Positions 15,208 through 26,563 of a stretch of 64,000 bases of DNA are shown in pieces (within the stretch, counting starts at the first letter, position 1; every line of letters starts with the position of its first letter). The notes under the pieces are model-generated. The model was not told the origin of the DNA and did not search any database. It saw only the letters and a list, made by a program, of their open reading frames with translations. The DNA is from Nocardioides sp. JQ2195 (GTDB lineage: Bacteria; Actinomycetota; Actinomycetes; Propionibacteriales; Nocardioidaceae). The stretch lies in the NCBI RefSeq assembly GCF_012272695.1, contig NZ_CP050902.1:558001-622000 (forward strand), given 5' to 3'. The position numbers were made by a program, and so were the translations under genes.

Positions 15208-15981
15208 ATGTCGCGAACCGTTGTCGTCACCGGAGCAGCATCCGGCATCGGCAGGGCCACCGCCGATCTCCTCGTCGAACGAGGCGATCGGGTGATCGGT
15301 GTGGACCTGCGTGATGCCGACGTGTGCTCGGACCTGTCCAGCCCTGACGGGCGTGCGGAAGCCGTGGCCGGCGTAATCGCGCTGTCGCCGACGGTGGACG
15401 CGGTCGTGGCCTGTGCCGGCATCTCCGGCAACTCACCCGCCGTGATCGCGATCAACTTCTTCGGCGTGACCGAGTTCGTCACCGGTCTGCTGCCCGCACT
15501 GGGAGGGTCGTCCGCTCCGCGGGTAGCGGTCGTCGCCTCCAGCGTGGCCGTCCATGCCTCCGACGCGGCGCTGGGTGAGGCCTGCCTGGCCGGTGAGGAG
15601 GAGTCGGCGCTCAAGCGTGCTGTCGAGCTCGACGCCGAGGGTCGGGGCTCGGCGATCTATCCGGGATCGAAGGCCGCGCTGGCCCGCTGGGTACGCCGCG
15701 AGAGCGTCACGTCCGACTGGGCCGGCGCCGGCATCGCGCTGAACGCGGTCGCCCCGGGCATCGTGCGCACGCCGATGAGCGCGCAGATCTTCGAGGACCC
15801 GCGGATGATCGCCGCAGCCGACCAGGCACTGCCGATGCCGCTGAACGGACACCAGGACCCCGAGGTGCTCGCCTCGGCCCTGGCCTTCCTGGTCGCGGAG
15901 GAGAACACGCACATCACCGGGCAGGTCATCTTCTGCGACGGTGGCGGCGAAGCCGTGAACCGCGGCGCGGACGTCTTCTGA
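15208..15981 (+). CDS. 3-alpha-hydroxysteroid dehydrogenase-like SDR
   Basis: A 257-residue SDR with the unusual architecture of Comamonas 3-alpha-HSD/carbonyl reductase (HsdA, also 257 residues): a short early Rossmann part with VIGVDLRDADVCSDLS, the NFFGVTE segment, and a long insertion between the catalytic Ser (VVASSVAVHA) and Tyr/Lys (YPGSKAALA). HsdA oxidises the 3-alpha-hydroxyl of bile acids and androsterone to the 3-ketone. That is a main reason to suspect a 3-alpha-hydroxy steroid such as a bile acid as the substrate of this region. GGAGGA-type spacing precedes the ATG. Confidence 0.85.
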   Translation: MSRTVVVTGAASGIGRATADLLVERGDRVIGVDLRDADVCSDLSSPDGRAEAVAGVIALSPTVDAVVACAGISGNSPAVIAINFFGVTEFVTGLLPALGGSSAPRVAVVASSVAVHASDAALGEACLAGEEESALKRAVELDAEGRGSAIYPGSKAALARWVRRESVTSDWAGAGIALNAVAPGIVRTPMSAQIFEDPRMIAAADQALPMPLNGHQDPEVLASALAFLVAEENTHITGQVIFCDGGGEAVNRGADVF

Positions 15982-16000
15982 CTTCTCGCCCACCACACAA

Positions 16001-16037
16001 CGGAACATCCCGGTCACCAGGTGACCGGGATGCTCCG
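16001..16037. terminator. Tight bidirectional hairpin between convergent genes
   Basis: CGGAACATCCCGGTCACC pairs with GGTGACCGGGATGCTCCG (one mismatch, single-base loop), midway between the stops of the 3-alpha-HSD-like and ChsB1-like genes. Confidence 0.75.
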
Positions 16038-16052
16038 CGTCCCAGGCGCGTG

Positions 16053-18372
<2,320 letters not shown>

Positions 18373-18375
18373 GCC

Positions 18376-20553
18376 ATGGGCAGCATCGGACTCGACGACG
18401 ACCTGACCGCACTGGCCGACTCCGTGCGCGGGCTGTTGGGACGCCATGTCACCGAGGAGGCGGTCCGCGAGGCCGTCGAGGTCAAGAACGAGCAGCTCCC
18501 GGACTGGTGGTCCCTGGCCGCAGCCCAGGGCCTGTTCGGGCTGCACCTGCCCGAGGAGGTCGGCGGCTCCGGCTTCGGCCTCACCGAGGCCGCCGTGGTC
18601 GCCGAGGAGCTGGGCCGCGCCCTGGCTCCCGGGCCCTTCCTGCCGACCGTGCTCGCGTCCGCAGTGCTGCATGCCGCGGGGCACGAGACGCACCTGCCCG
18701 CGCTGGCCGCCGGTGAGTCCACCGGTGCGGTCGACCTGCTCGGTGCCGACCCGGCGGGCTCGGGTCCGGCCGGCTCTGGTCTGGTCGGTACGCCGACCCC
18801 CGACGGCCTGCGTGTCACCGGCACCAGCGGCGTCGTCATCGGTGGTCAGCTCGCTGACGTCTTCGTGCTGCCCGTCCGCGTCTCCGAGGAGACCACGTGG
18901 ATCGTCGTGCCACGGGCGACGGTGCAGGTCACCGAGCAGCCGAGTCACGACCTCCTCCGCCGGTTCGCGACCGTGGCCGTGGAGGGACTCGAGGTGGCTC
19001 GGGCCGACGTGCTCGACCTGGACGCGCAGCGACCGCTCGACCTGGCTGCCGTCCTGCTCGCCGCCGAGTCCGCCGGTGTGGCCGATTGGGCCACCACGAC
19101 CGCGGCCGACTACGCCAGGACACGCGAGCAGTTCGGCCAGCAGATCGGCACGTTCCAGGGCGTCAAGCACCGGGTGGCGCGGATGCTGGTGCGCACCGAG
19201 CAGGGCCGCGCCTGTGCCTGGGACGCCGCTCGGGCGCAGTCCGACGGCACGGCCCGCGACGAGGCCTCGCTCGCGGCCGCGATCGCCGGTGCGACGGCCG
19301 TTCCCGGCTCCTTCGCGGTGGTCAAGGACCTGGTCAACACGTTGGGTGGCATCGGCTACACGTGGGAGCACCTGGCCGGCTTCGCGCTGCGTCGGCTCCG
19401 CTCCACGACCATCCTGCTCGGCTCGACGGCCGCCTGGGAGCAGCGGGTCGCCGACCTCGCCCTGGGCGGCGTACGACGGCCGCTCGGCCTCGACCTCCCG
19501 CCGGAGGCGGAGGCGATCCGCAGTGAGATCGCCGCCGAGCTCGACACGGTGACGGAGGAGAATCCCCAAGCCCGGTTGGCAGAGCTCGGCTACACGGCCC
19601 CGCACTTCCCGGCGCCGTGGGGCAGGGGCGCCGACCCGGTCACCCAGGTGGTGATCGCCGAGGAGCTCGCCTCGCGCGGCCTCGAGCCGCACGACATGAT
19701 CATCGGCAACTGGGCGGTCCCGACCCTGATCGCCCACGGCGACGCCGCGATCCAGGAGCGGCTCGTCCCGCCGTCACTGCGCGGCGACATCGAGTGGTGC
19801 CAGATGTTCTCCGAGCCGGGGGCAGGGTCTGACCTCGCGGCGCTCAGCACGCGGGCCGAGAAGGTCGACGGCGGCTGGCGGATCAACGGTCAGAAGGTGT
19901 GGACCTCGGGGGCGCGCAGCTCGGACTTCGCAATCCTGCTGGCCCGCACGGACAAGGACGTCGCCAAGCACAAGGGCCTGTCCTACTTCGTGCTCGACAT
20001 GGCCACGCCCGGCATCGACATCCGTCCGCTGCGCGAGCTGACCGGGGGAGCGCACTTCAACGAGGTGTTCCTCGACGACGTCTTCATCCCCGACGAGATG
20101 CTGGTCGGCGAGCCGGGTGCCGGTTGGAAGCTGGCGATCACCACGCTCGCCAACGAGCGCGTGCACATGACCTCCAACTCCGCCACCGGCACCGCCGAGC
20201 TCCTCTTCGAGCACGTGGACCGCACCGACCCCGTGCAGATGGCGGCCCTCGGGCGCCTCATCGCCGACGCCCAGTCGGGCGGCCTGCTGGGCCTGCGTCA
20301 GACGATCCGGTCGGTGGCCGGGCTGCAGCCGGGAGCCGAGTCCAGCCTGGCCAAGCTGATCGCCGCGGAGAACATCCAGGACACGTGGCAGACACTGATG
20401 GAGTTCCAGGGCGCCGCGTCGCTGACCGTGGACCCGGAGGAGCGCACCGCCACCTGGTGGTTCCTCAGCAGCCGGGCGCTGACCATCGCCGGCGGAACGA
20501 CCGACGTACAGCTCAACATCGTCGGCGAGCGCATCCTCGGGCTTCCGCGCTGA
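18376..20553 (+). CDS. FadE34/ChsE3-like double acyl-CoA dehydrogenase (tandem fused domains)
   Basis: A 725-residue protein made of two acyl-CoA dehydrogenase modules in one chain (about 1-370 and 375-725), as in mycobacterial FadE34 (ChsE3) and the rhodococcal cholate enzyme CasC. Module 1 keeps the C-terminal TTAADYARTREQFGQQIGTFQ and LVNTLGGIGYTWEH motifs. Module 2 keeps the flavin-side motifs QMFSEPGAGSDLAAL and INGQKVWTSGA and ends with AGGTTDVQLNIVGERILGLPR. Such fusions oxidise five-carbon side chains of steroid-CoA esters. Three bases separate it from the thiolase gene. The length is normal for this fused family, so it is not an artefact. Confidence 0.88.
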   Translation: MGSIGLDDDLTALADSVRGLLGRHVTEEAVREAVEVKNEQLPDWWSLAAAQGLFGLHLPEEVGGSGFGLTEAAVVAEELGRALAPGPFLPTVLASAVLHAAGHETHLPALAAGESTGAVDLLGADPAGSGPAGSGLVGTPTPDGLRVTGTSGVVIGGQLADVFVLPVRVSEETTWIVVPRATVQVTEQPSHDLLRRFATVAVEGLEVARADVLDLDAQRPLDLAAVLLAAESAGVADWATTTAADYARTREQFGQQIGTFQGVKHRVARMLVRTEQGRACAWDAARAQSDGTARDEASLAAAIAGATAVPGSFAVVKDLVNTLGGIGYTWEHLAGFALRRLRSTTILLGSTAAWEQRVADLALGGVRRPLGLDLPPEAEAIRSEIAAELDTVTEENPQARLAELGYTAPHFPAPWGRGADPVTQVVIAEELASRGLEPHDMIIGNWAVPTLIAHGDAAIQERLVPPSLRGDIEWCQMFSEPGAGSDLAALSTRAEKVDGGWRINGQKVWTSGARSSDFAILLARTDKDVAKHKGLSYFVLDMATPGIDIRPLRELTGGAHFNEVFLDDVFIPDEMLVGEPGAGWKLAITTLANERVHMTSNSATGTAELLFEHVDRTDPVQMAALGRLIADAQSGGLLGLRQTIRSVAGLQPGAESSLAKLIAAENIQDTWQTLMEFQGAASLTVDPEERTATWWFLSSRALTIAGGTTDVQLNIVGERILGLPR

Positions 20554-20578
20554 CCCCCTCCAGGAAAGGACGTCGACC

Positions 20579-21241
20579 ATGACCGACCAGACCACGCAGC
20601 AGCCCGAGGTCGTTCCGGGCGAGACCCGGAGGCTGGAGGTGCTGACCGCCAAGCCCAACAACGAGGGTGTCGACAGCGCCGTGGCTGCGGCCCGTCGCGT
20701 GATCGAGGCGCTGCTGCACGCCGGTGACCGGACCTCGGCCGAGATGGGGGCGATCGCGTCGCAGCTCACCGCGGTCGCCGACCACCTGGTCGAGCAGGCA
20801 GGTACCGTCGACGAGCGTCTCGTCGACATGTGGGCGGGGGAGGGCGTCACCCGGCACGACCCGATCACCGGTCCGGAGAACGCGATCGCCCCGCCACTCT
20901 CGCTCGAGGGTCGCGACGACGGCTCCATCGGGGGAGCGGTCACCCTCGGCCTGCCCTACCAGGGTCCGCCCGGCCACGTGCACGGTGGTGTGTCCTCCCT
21001 GTTGCTCGACCACGTGCTCGGCGTTGCGAACGCCTGGGCCGGTGACTCGGGGATGACCAAGGTGCTGACGCTGACCTACCACCGCCCCACGCCGCTCTTC
21101 CGAGAGCTCGAGATCACCGGCCGGCAGACGAGGGTCGAAGGCCGCAAGATCTGGACCACCGGTGAGATCACCGTCGACGGCGAGCTGTGTGTCAGCGCCG
21201 AGGGACTGTTCATCAACGCCCAGGTCGCCCGCCCCCGCTGA
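20579..21241 (+). CDS. PaaI-like hotdog-fold acyl-CoA thioesterase
   Basis: A 220-residue protein with a helical N-terminal half and a C-terminal hotdog domain (about 95-215). The hotdog carries the PaaI/4HBT motif GPPGHVHGGVSSLLLDHVLG, where the GG-x-x-x-x-x-x-D helix contains the usual acidic catalytic residue. It should hydrolyse an acyl-CoA, perhaps to free trapped CoA during steroid side-chain breakdown. It is the last gene of the thiolase operon; GAAAGGA precedes the ATG. Confidence 0.8.
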   Translation: MTDQTTQQPEVVPGETRRLEVLTAKPNNEGVDSAVAAARRVIEALLHAGDRTSAEMGAIASQLTAVADHLVEQAGTVDERLVDMWAGEGVTRHDPITGPENAIAPPLSLEGRDDGSIGGAVTLGLPYQGPPGHVHGGVSSLLLDHVLGVANAWAGDSGMTKVLTLTYHRPTPLFRELEITGRQTRVEGRKIWTTGEITVDGELCVSAEGLFINAQVARPR

Positions 21242-21263
21242 CCGACACCCGCCCTGAAATCCT

Positions 21264-21328
21264 CGATAGTCCCTCACGTCTCGCATCCGAATCAGTCGGA
21301 TTGACCTGCGAGACGTGAGGGACTATCG
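21264..21328. terminator. 22-bp perfect-arm hairpin with nested stem, between convergent genes
   Basis: Arms 21264-21285 and 21307-21328 are perfectly complementary, start and end with CGATAGTCCC/GGGACTATCG, and enclose a loop that itself folds (TCCGA-ATCAG-TCGGA). A homologous hairpin with compensatory differences is at 52905-52969. Confidence 0.8.
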
Positions 21329-21349
21329 CTCGTGGAGGACCGGAACGTC

Positions 21350-21383
21350 GGGGACGGGGATGGGGACGGGGAGTGGGGGTGGG
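21350..21383 (+). other. Tetrad G-quadruplex motif at convergent 3' ends
   Basis: Four GGGG runs at 21350, 21356, 21362 and 21368 are separated by two-base AC/AT/AC loops, then GGGGG (21375) and GGG (21381) follow. It lies between the CGATAGTCCC hairpin and the stop of the CoA ligase gene. Confidence 0.8.
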
Positions 21384-21399
21384 AGTGTGAGTGCCGGTG

Positions 21400-23034
21400 T
21401 CAGACGTCGGCTAGCACGGCGGCGCGCGCGACCTTCCCGGTGGCGTTGCGGACCAGCGGGGTGGTGGTCAGGTGCCAGTGCACCGGCACCTTGAAGTAGG
21501 CGAGGGCCTGCTTGACGTAGGCGGTCAGCTCCTCGACGGTGGGCGCGTTCTCGCCGTGCACGACGACCGCCGAGACCTCCTGGCCGAGGTCGTCGTGGGG
21601 CACCCCGAAGACCATGCACTCGATGACGTCGGGGTGGTCGGTCAGCACGTGCTCGACCTCCACCGGGTAGACGTTCTCGCCACCCCGGATGATCAGGTCC
21701 GAGCGCCGCGAGCTGAGCCGCAGGCGGCCCTGCTCGTCGAGCTCACCGAGGTCGCCGGTGTGCAGCCAGCCGTCCTCACGGATGGTGTCGTGGGTGGCTT
21801 CCTCGTTGCGCCAGTAGCCCAGCATGTTGTAGGTGCTGCGCACGCAGACCTCGCCCTCCTGCCCCGGGCCGAGTGGCCGGTCCATCGGGTCGCGGATCTC
21901 GAGCTGGACGCCGTACGACGGGCGGCCGAGGGTGCCCGGTGACTCCGCGAGATCGGCGGGGGTGGCAGTGGCGACGCCGGTGCAGGTCTCGGTCAGGCCA
22001 TAGCTGTCGACCAGCGCTGCCGCGAACGGCAGGTTCTCGCGCAGCTTCTGCTTGAGGCTCTCCGAGCTCGGTGCCGAGGCCAGGGAGAAGGCGGTGAGCG
22101 AGCTGAGGTCGTACTTGTCGGAGACGGCACTGTCGAGCATGCGGGACGCCATCGTCGGCACTGCGCCCCAGTTGGTGACCCGCTCCTTCTCAATCAGCGC
22201 ATAGATGCGCTCGACATCGAAGGAGCCCACGTTCATCGCGACCTTGGAGCCGGTCGCCAGCCGGGGGACGACCAGGTTGTGCAGGCTGGCGATGTGGAAG
22301 AGCGGGGAGGCGAGCAGGTAGCTGCGGTCGCGGGCGTCCGTCGGGTCGCCGAAGGCGGCCATCAGCTCGTCGTTCATGCGGTGGTACTCCACGACCGCGA
22401 GCAGGTTGCGGTGCGAGTGGGTGGCGCCCTTGGGCTTGCCGGAGGTGCCGGAGGTGAAGATCAGCACCGCCGGGTCGTCCTCGTCGACGTCGCCCGAGGG
22501 CAGCGGGGCTTCGGGGTGGGCGGCGCGGAGGGCGGGCACGTCCTCCTCCATGCTGAGGACGGGTACGCCGTGCTGGGCCAGCGCCGCGGTCCGCTTCGCG
22601 TCCGCCACGGCCAGCATCGGTGTGGTCAGCTCGATGCCGTGCTCGACCTCGCGGTCGGACCACCACGCGTTGAACGCGACGGCGATGGCGCCGAGCGCCA
22701 CGACGGCCCAGAACGACTCGACCCACTCGATGGAGTTGGCGCCCGAGATGACGACGCGGTCACCCTTCTTCACGCCGTGCTCCTCGGCCAGCGCCTTGGC
22801 CAGTGAGGAGACCCGGCTCGCGTGCTCGGCGTAGGAGACCTGCTCGTCGGCGGTGGCGATGTAGGTGCGATCACCGTGCTTCGCGGACTCGGCGAGGATC
22901 TCGTGGAGGGCCTTGGCCCGGTTGCGGTAGACCGGCAGGCGGTTGCCGAGCACGTCCTCCTCGACCATCTCGAACGGACCACCCGGCCCGACAAGTCGTG
23001 CGTAGGCGGCCATCGGGTCCTGCGTGCTGGTCAT
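21400..23034 (-). CDS. AMP-forming acyl/steroid-CoA ligase 1
   Basis: A 544-residue ANL-superfamily adenylate-forming enzyme. The P-loop is LIFTSGTSGKPKG near residue 183, A5 is YGLTETCTG, and A7-A10 include GWLHTGDLGELDEQG, SDLIIRGGENVYPVEVE and the C-terminal NATGK lysine. It should activate a carboxylate (side-chain or ring-derived acid) as a CoA thioester. The ATG at 23034 (MTSTQDPM) with GGAG upstream is chosen over in-frame extensions that cross the promoter. It is divergent from an SDR, sharing one palindrome. Confidence 0.9.
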   Translation of the reverse strand: MTSTQDPMAAYARLVGPGGPFEMVEEDVLGNRLPVYRNRAKALHEILAESAKHGDRTYIATADEQVSYAEHASRVSSLAKALAEEHGVKKGDRVVISGANSIEWVESFWAVVALGAIAVAFNAWWSDREVEHGIELTTPMLAVADAKRTAALAQHGVPVLSMEEDVPALRAAHPEAPLPSGDVDEDDPAVLIFTSGTSGKPKGATHSHRNLLAVVEYHRMNDELMAAFGDPTDARDRSYLLASPLFHIASLHNLVVPRLATGSKVAMNVGSFDVERIYALIEKERVTNWGAVPTMASRMLDSAVSDKYDLSSLTAFSLASAPSSESLKQKLRENLPFAAALVDSYGLTETCTGVATATPADLAESPGTLGRPSYGVQLEIRDPMDRPLGPGQEGEVCVRSTYNMLGYWRNEEATHDTIREDGWLHTGDLGELDEQGRLRLSSRRSDLIIRGGENVYPVEVEHVLTDHPDVIECMVFGVPHDDLGQEVSAVVVHGENAPTVEELTAYVKQALAYFKVPVHWHLTTTPLVRNATGKVARAAVLADV

Positions 23035-23086
23035 CGTCCGACTCCTCGTGTGTCTCGTGCTCATCCTCGAGCATCGGCGCGACCAG

Positions 23087-23172
23087 TGTGCGGACCGGGC
23101 CCGCCCGGGCAACCGCGTCCTCCCGGTGAACGGGACACTACGGGGCTCTGGGTGACCCGGGTCGAGAACCAT
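23087..23172. promoter_or_regulatory. Regulon palindrome (23121-23135) serving divergent promoters
   Basis: TCCCGGTGAACGGGA is centred at 23128. On the minus strand CACACT begins at 23092 (36 bp) for the CoA ligase. On the plus strand the poor hexamer AACCAT at 23167-23172 (39 bp) fits a leaderless start at 23179. Confidence 0.65.
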
Positions 23173-23178
23173 GGCGCC

Positions 23179-23940
23179 ATGAACTCACTCAAGGGTCGCA
23201 CTGCCCTCATCACCGGCGCCGGGCAAGGGGTCGGTCGCGGCATCGCCATCGCGCTCGCGGAACGCCAGGTCGACGTCGCCGTCATCGGGCGCACCCTGGC
23301 CAAGATCGAAGGCGTCTGCGCCGAGCTGGAAGGGCTGGGGGTCACTGCTCGTCCCTACGCCTTCGACGTCACGGACAAGGACAACGTCGTGGCCCTGGTC
23401 GACCGGGTCGCCGAGGACTTCGGTCGTCTCGACATCCTCGTCAACAATGCCTACTTCGGTGCCTACGGCAGGCTCCTGGAGATGTCGTCCGGCGAGTTCC
23501 AGCGCGGCTTCCGCAGTGGCCCCTTCGCCGCCTTCGACTTCATGAGGGCCGCCCACCCGCACCTGGTCGCCCAGGGAGGCGGCTCGATCGTCAACCTGGT
23601 CACCTCGGCCATGGTGCGCTGGGACCCCACGACGTACGGCGCCTACGCGGCCGCGAAGACCGCGCTGAGGTCGCTGACCCGCACCGCCGCGGTGGAGTGG
23701 GGGCCCGACAACATCCGGGTCAACTCGATCGCACCGCACGCGCTCAGCCCGGGACTCCAGGGGTGGATCGAGCGGAATCCCGAGGAGTCCGAGGCCTTCA
23801 TCGCCTCCATCCCGCTCAAGCGGGTGGGCGATCCGGTCGCCGACATCGGCCGTGCCGTGGCCGCACTCGTCGGTCCCGACATGCAGTACCTCTCCGGCGC
23901 CACCATTCCCCTCGACGGAGCCCAGGCGAACTTCGGCTGA
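23179..23940 (+). CDS. Short-chain dehydrogenase/reductase
   Basis: A 253-residue classical SDR: TGAGQGVGRG near residue 12, LVNNAYFGAYG (NNA with Tyr replacing the usual Gly), catalytic Ser in LVTSAMVRW, Tyr/Lys in YGAYAAAK, and a C-terminal LSGATIPLDGAQ. It is probably a dehydrogenase for a steroid hydroxyl or a 3-hydroxyacyl-CoA. It stands alone between two CoA ligase genes and shares its palindrome with ligase 1. The start at 23179 is set by the leaderless promoter geometry. Confidence 0.85.
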   Translation: MNSLKGRTALITGAGQGVGRGIAIALAERQVDVAVIGRTLAKIEGVCAELEGLGVTARPYAFDVTDKDNVVALVDRVAEDFGRLDILVNNAYFGAYGRLLEMSSGEFQRGFRSGPFAAFDFMRAAHPHLVAQGGGSIVNLVTSAMVRWDPTTYGAYAAAKTALRSLTRTAAVEWGPDNIRVNSIAPHALSPGLQGWIERNPEESEAFIASIPLKRVGDPVADIGRAVAALVGPDMQYLSGATIPLDGAQANFG

Positions 23941-23984
23941 CCCCGTGCACCGGCCCGTGCAGTGGCTCGTGCGGTGGCAGGGTC

Positions 23985-24034
23985 TCCCGATGAGCGGGAG
24001 ACGCCCGTACGCCGTCGCCGCCGGGGCCTAGCGT
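23985..24034 (+). promoter_or_regulatory. Regulon palindrome (23985-23999) and leaderless promoter of CoA ligase 2
   Basis: TCCCGATGAGCGGGA is centred at 23992; the -10 hexamer TAGCGT lies at 24029-24034 (37 bp), with the ATG at 24042 on the predicted start. It matches the 14392 promoter in all spacings. Confidence 0.75.
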
Positions 24035-24041
24035 TCGTCGC

Positions 24042-25760
24042 ATGACGACCGATGCCCCGACCCGCAAGCTTCCCCGGAGCCGTCCGCAGGTCCCGCCGGA
24101 GGAGCGGCTCGAGACGATCGCCGACCTGCTGCTGGCCCGAGTCGGCGACGAGCACCCGGGACTGCTGGACGGCGACTCGAGCTGGACGTGGGACGAGGTG
24201 GTCCGCGAGAGCGCGGCTCGGGCCGGATGGCTCGACGAGCTCCGCGATCCCTCGAAGCCGTTCCACGTCGGTGTGCTGCTGGAGAACCACCCCGAGTTCC
24301 TGTTCTGGCTGGGTGGCGCGGCGTTGGCCGGCGCGACCGTGGTCGGCATCAACAACACCCGTTCCGGTGAGTACCTCGAGCAGGAGGTCCGCCACACCGA
24401 GCTGCAGCTGGTGATCACCGACGAGGCCGGGATCGCGTTGCTGGGGCACCTCGACATCGGCGTCCCGCGGGACCGCTTCCTGCGCATCGACGAGCCGACG
24501 TATGCCGACGGGGTCGCCGCGCGACGGACCGAGCCGAGGCGTCGCCCCGAGATCGACGCGTCGACGCAGATGCTGCTGCTGTTCACCTCCGGCACCACCG
24601 GTGCCTCGAAGGCGGTGCGGTGCAGCCAGGGCCGCCTGCTCGGTCTGGCCTACCAGAACACCGCGAAGTACGACATCACCCGTGACGACATCTCCTACTG
24701 CTCGATGCCGCTCTTCCACGGCAACGCGCTGATGGGCCTGTGGGCCCCGACCGCCCTCGCCGGCGGCACCATCGCGCTGACCCGCAAGTTCTCCGCCTCG
24801 AGGTTCATCGACGAGTGCCGTGCCTACGGCGCGACCTATTTCACCTATGTGGGCAAGGCGATCGGCTACGTCCTCGGCACGCCCGCGCGTGACGACGACC
24901 TCGACACCAGGCTCACCCACGGGTTCGGCACGGAGGCCTCGCCGGAGGACCGCGAGCGGTTCCGGGCGCGCTTCGGTGCCACCCTGCTCGAGTCCTACGG
25001 CTCCAGCGAGGGGGCCGGCATGGTGGCACTCGACCCCGCCGCCCCCGACGGGGCGTTGGGGAGGCCGGCCCACGACGGTGTCTGCGTGGTCGATCCCGAG
25101 ACGCGCGTGGAGTGCGTGCGTGCCGAGCTCGACGAGCACGGCCGTGTCCTCAACGCCGAGGCGTCCGTGGGGGAGATGGTCAACACCACGGGTGCGGCCG
25201 CGTTCGAGGGCTACTGGAAGAACCCCGAGGCCGACGCGGAACGGGTGCGCCACGGTTGGTACTGGACCGGCGACCTCGGCTTCGTCGATGCCGACGGCTT
25301 CATCTACTTCGCGGGTCGATCGGGCGACTGGATCCGGGTCGACTCCGAGAACATCTCGGCGCTGCTCACCGAGCGCGTGCTGCGCCGCCACGACGACGTG
25401 ACCATCGCCGCTGCCTTCGCGGTGCCGGACCCCCGCGCCGGCGACCAGGTGATGGCCGCGATCGAGATCCCCGAGGGGATGACCTTCGCCGACCTCGACC
25501 TCGGCACCTTCCTGGGTGCACAGGCCGACCTGGGCACCAAGGGTGCCCCGCGCTTCGTCCGTGTCTCGCACGCCCTGCCCAGCACCGGGTCCAACAAGCT
25601 GCGCAAGAAGGAGATCCAGCTCGACGGCTGGCGCTGCACGGACCAGGTGTACCGCTGGGTCGGTCGCGGGCAGCCGGCGTACACACTGATGACCGAGGAC
25701 GACAAGGCCGCCCTGGTGGCGGAGTTCGAGGCGAACGGGCGACGTCGCTTCCTTCCCTGA
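24042..25760 (+). CDS. AMP-forming steroid-CoA ligase 2 (FadD17-like)
   Basis: A 572-residue adenylate-forming ligase with P-loop LLFTSGTTGASKAV near residue 183, YGSSEGAG (A5), WYWTGDLGFVDADG (A7), FAGRSGDWIRVDSENIS (A8) and the catalytic C-terminal Lys in TGSNKLRKKE. The branch resembles mycobacterial FadD17, a ligase linked to steroid side-chain acids. It follows its own leaderless promoter and ends before a tandem repeat. Substrate choice between this and ligase 1 cannot be read from sequence. Confidence 0.88.
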   Translation: MTTDAPTRKLPRSRPQVPPEERLETIADLLLARVGDEHPGLLDGDSSWTWDEVVRESAARAGWLDELRDPSKPFHVGVLLENHPEFLFWLGGAALAGATVVGINNTRSGEYLEQEVRHTELQLVITDEAGIALLGHLDIGVPRDRFLRIDEPTYADGVAARRTEPRRRPEIDASTQMLLLFTSGTTGASKAVRCSQGRLLGLAYQNTAKYDITRDDISYCSMPLFHGNALMGLWAPTALAGGTIALTRKFSASRFIDECRAYGATYFTYVGKAIGYVLGTPARDDDLDTRLTHGFGTEASPEDRERFRARFGATLLESYGSSEGAGMVALDPAAPDGALGRPAHDGVCVVDPETRVECVRAELDEHGRVLNAEASVGEMVNTTGAAAFEGYWKNPEADAERVRHGWYWTGDLGFVDADGFIYFAGRSGDWIRVDSENISALLTERVLRRHDDVTIAAAFAVPDPRAGDQVMAAIEIPEGMTFADLDLGTFLGAQADLGTKGAPRFVRVSHALPSTGSNKLRKKEIQLDGWRCTDQVYRWVGRGQPAYTLMTEDDKAALVAEFEANGRRRFLP

Positions 25761-25777
25761 CGGCGGTACGCCGACCA

Positions 25778-25860
25778 GGCGCGGCCGAAGACGTCGGTGC
25801 AGGTGCTGGTGTCGGCGCGGCCGAAGGCGCCGGTGCTGGTGTCGGCGCGGCCGAAGGCGC
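25778..25860. repeat. 30-bp tandem repeat between convergent genes
   Basis: The segment GGCGCGGCCGAAG recurs at 25778, 25814 and 25844; the last two units are a 30-bp direct duplication that also includes GGTGCTGGTGTC. It abuts the stop of the TetR gene. Confidence 0.8.
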
Positions 25861-25865
25861 AGGGC

Positions 25866-26483
25866 TCAGGCGAGCAGGCGGCGGGTGGCCTCGGCCAGGA
25901 TGCCGTTGACCTCCCGGGGATCGCGACCCGAGGCGACCCCGATCATCGCGCCGAGGAACATCATCGACAGCATCGGCGCGGCCGCGTCGATCTGCTCGCC
26001 GGTCAGCGCGGCCGAGGGATCCTCCGTGGTGCCGGAGCGCAGGGTCTCGCCGATCCAGGCGGCCTGCTCGGGGCCGAAGCCGGGGGCCCCGTCGTCGGCG
26101 GCCAGGCCGGACGCGCTGGCGACGTAGCCACGGTAGAGCGCCTGGTAGAGCAACGGCTTGCGGCCGGCCTCGCGCAGGATGCGGGTGAAGACCGCGATCA
26201 ACCGGGCGGCCGGCGTCGCATCACGGGGCGGCCGGGCACGCACGGACTCGGTGGATCGCTCGCCCAGCGACATCAGCGCCTCGAGCAGCAGCTGGTCCTT
26301 CGACGAGACGTGCTGGTAGACGGTCGGGACCGAGACGCCGGCCGCGGCTGCGACCTGGCGGATCCCCACGGCGTCGTACCCGCCCTCGACCGCCAGGTCG
26401 ATCACGGTGGCGATCAGCTTGTCGCGAGTCGCCGCCCGGGCAGGCGAGAGCACGCGTTGCACGACACGGGAACCAGACGACAT
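25866..26483 (-). CDS. TetR-family regulator divergent from the igr-like operon
   Basis: A 205-residue TetR regulator with the helix-turn-helix at about 20-65 (IRQVAAAAGVSVPTVYQHVSSKDQLL) and a C-terminal ligand domain rich in Ala and Leu. The minus-strand -10 TAGGGT (first base 26495) is 12 bases before the ATG at 26483, so it is probably leaderless. The palindrome CACCCGTATATCCGGGTG in the divergent operon's promoter is the obvious operator. It likely represses the side-chain operon until a CoA-linked intermediate appears; the ligand is inferred from the family. Confidence 0.88.
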   Translation of the reverse strand: MSSGSRVVQRVLSPARAATRDKLIATVIDLAVEGGYDAVGIRQVAAAAGVSVPTVYQHVSSKDQLLLEALMSLGERSTESVRARPPRDATPAARLIAVFTRILREAGRKPLLYQALYRGYVASASGLAADDGAPGFGPEQAAWIGETLRSGTTEDPSAALTGEQIDAAAPMLSMMFLGAMIGVASGRDPREVNGILAEATRRLLA

Positions 26484-26527
26484 TGCCCCACCCTAACGCG
26501 TTTCGTTCCACTGAGATAGACATGTGG

Positions 26528-26556
26528 TTGACACCCGTATATCCGGGTGACAATCT
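26528..26556 (+). promoter_or_regulatory. igr-like operon promoter with TetR operator in the spacer
   Basis: TTGACA (26528-26533), a 17-bp spacer and CAATCT (26551-26556) form a near-canonical promoter; the start at 26564 would be leaderless. CACCCGTATATCCGGGTG (26532-26549) fills the spacer, which suits a repressor. This is the only strong -35 seen among the catabolic units. Confidence 0.8.
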
Positions 26557-26563
26557 GACCGGC

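Noticed and set aside
18376..20553. Double-length acyl-CoA dehydrogenase as a fusion artefact of two genes
   Set aside because: FadE34/ChsE3 and CasC naturally have this two-module form of about 710-725 residues.
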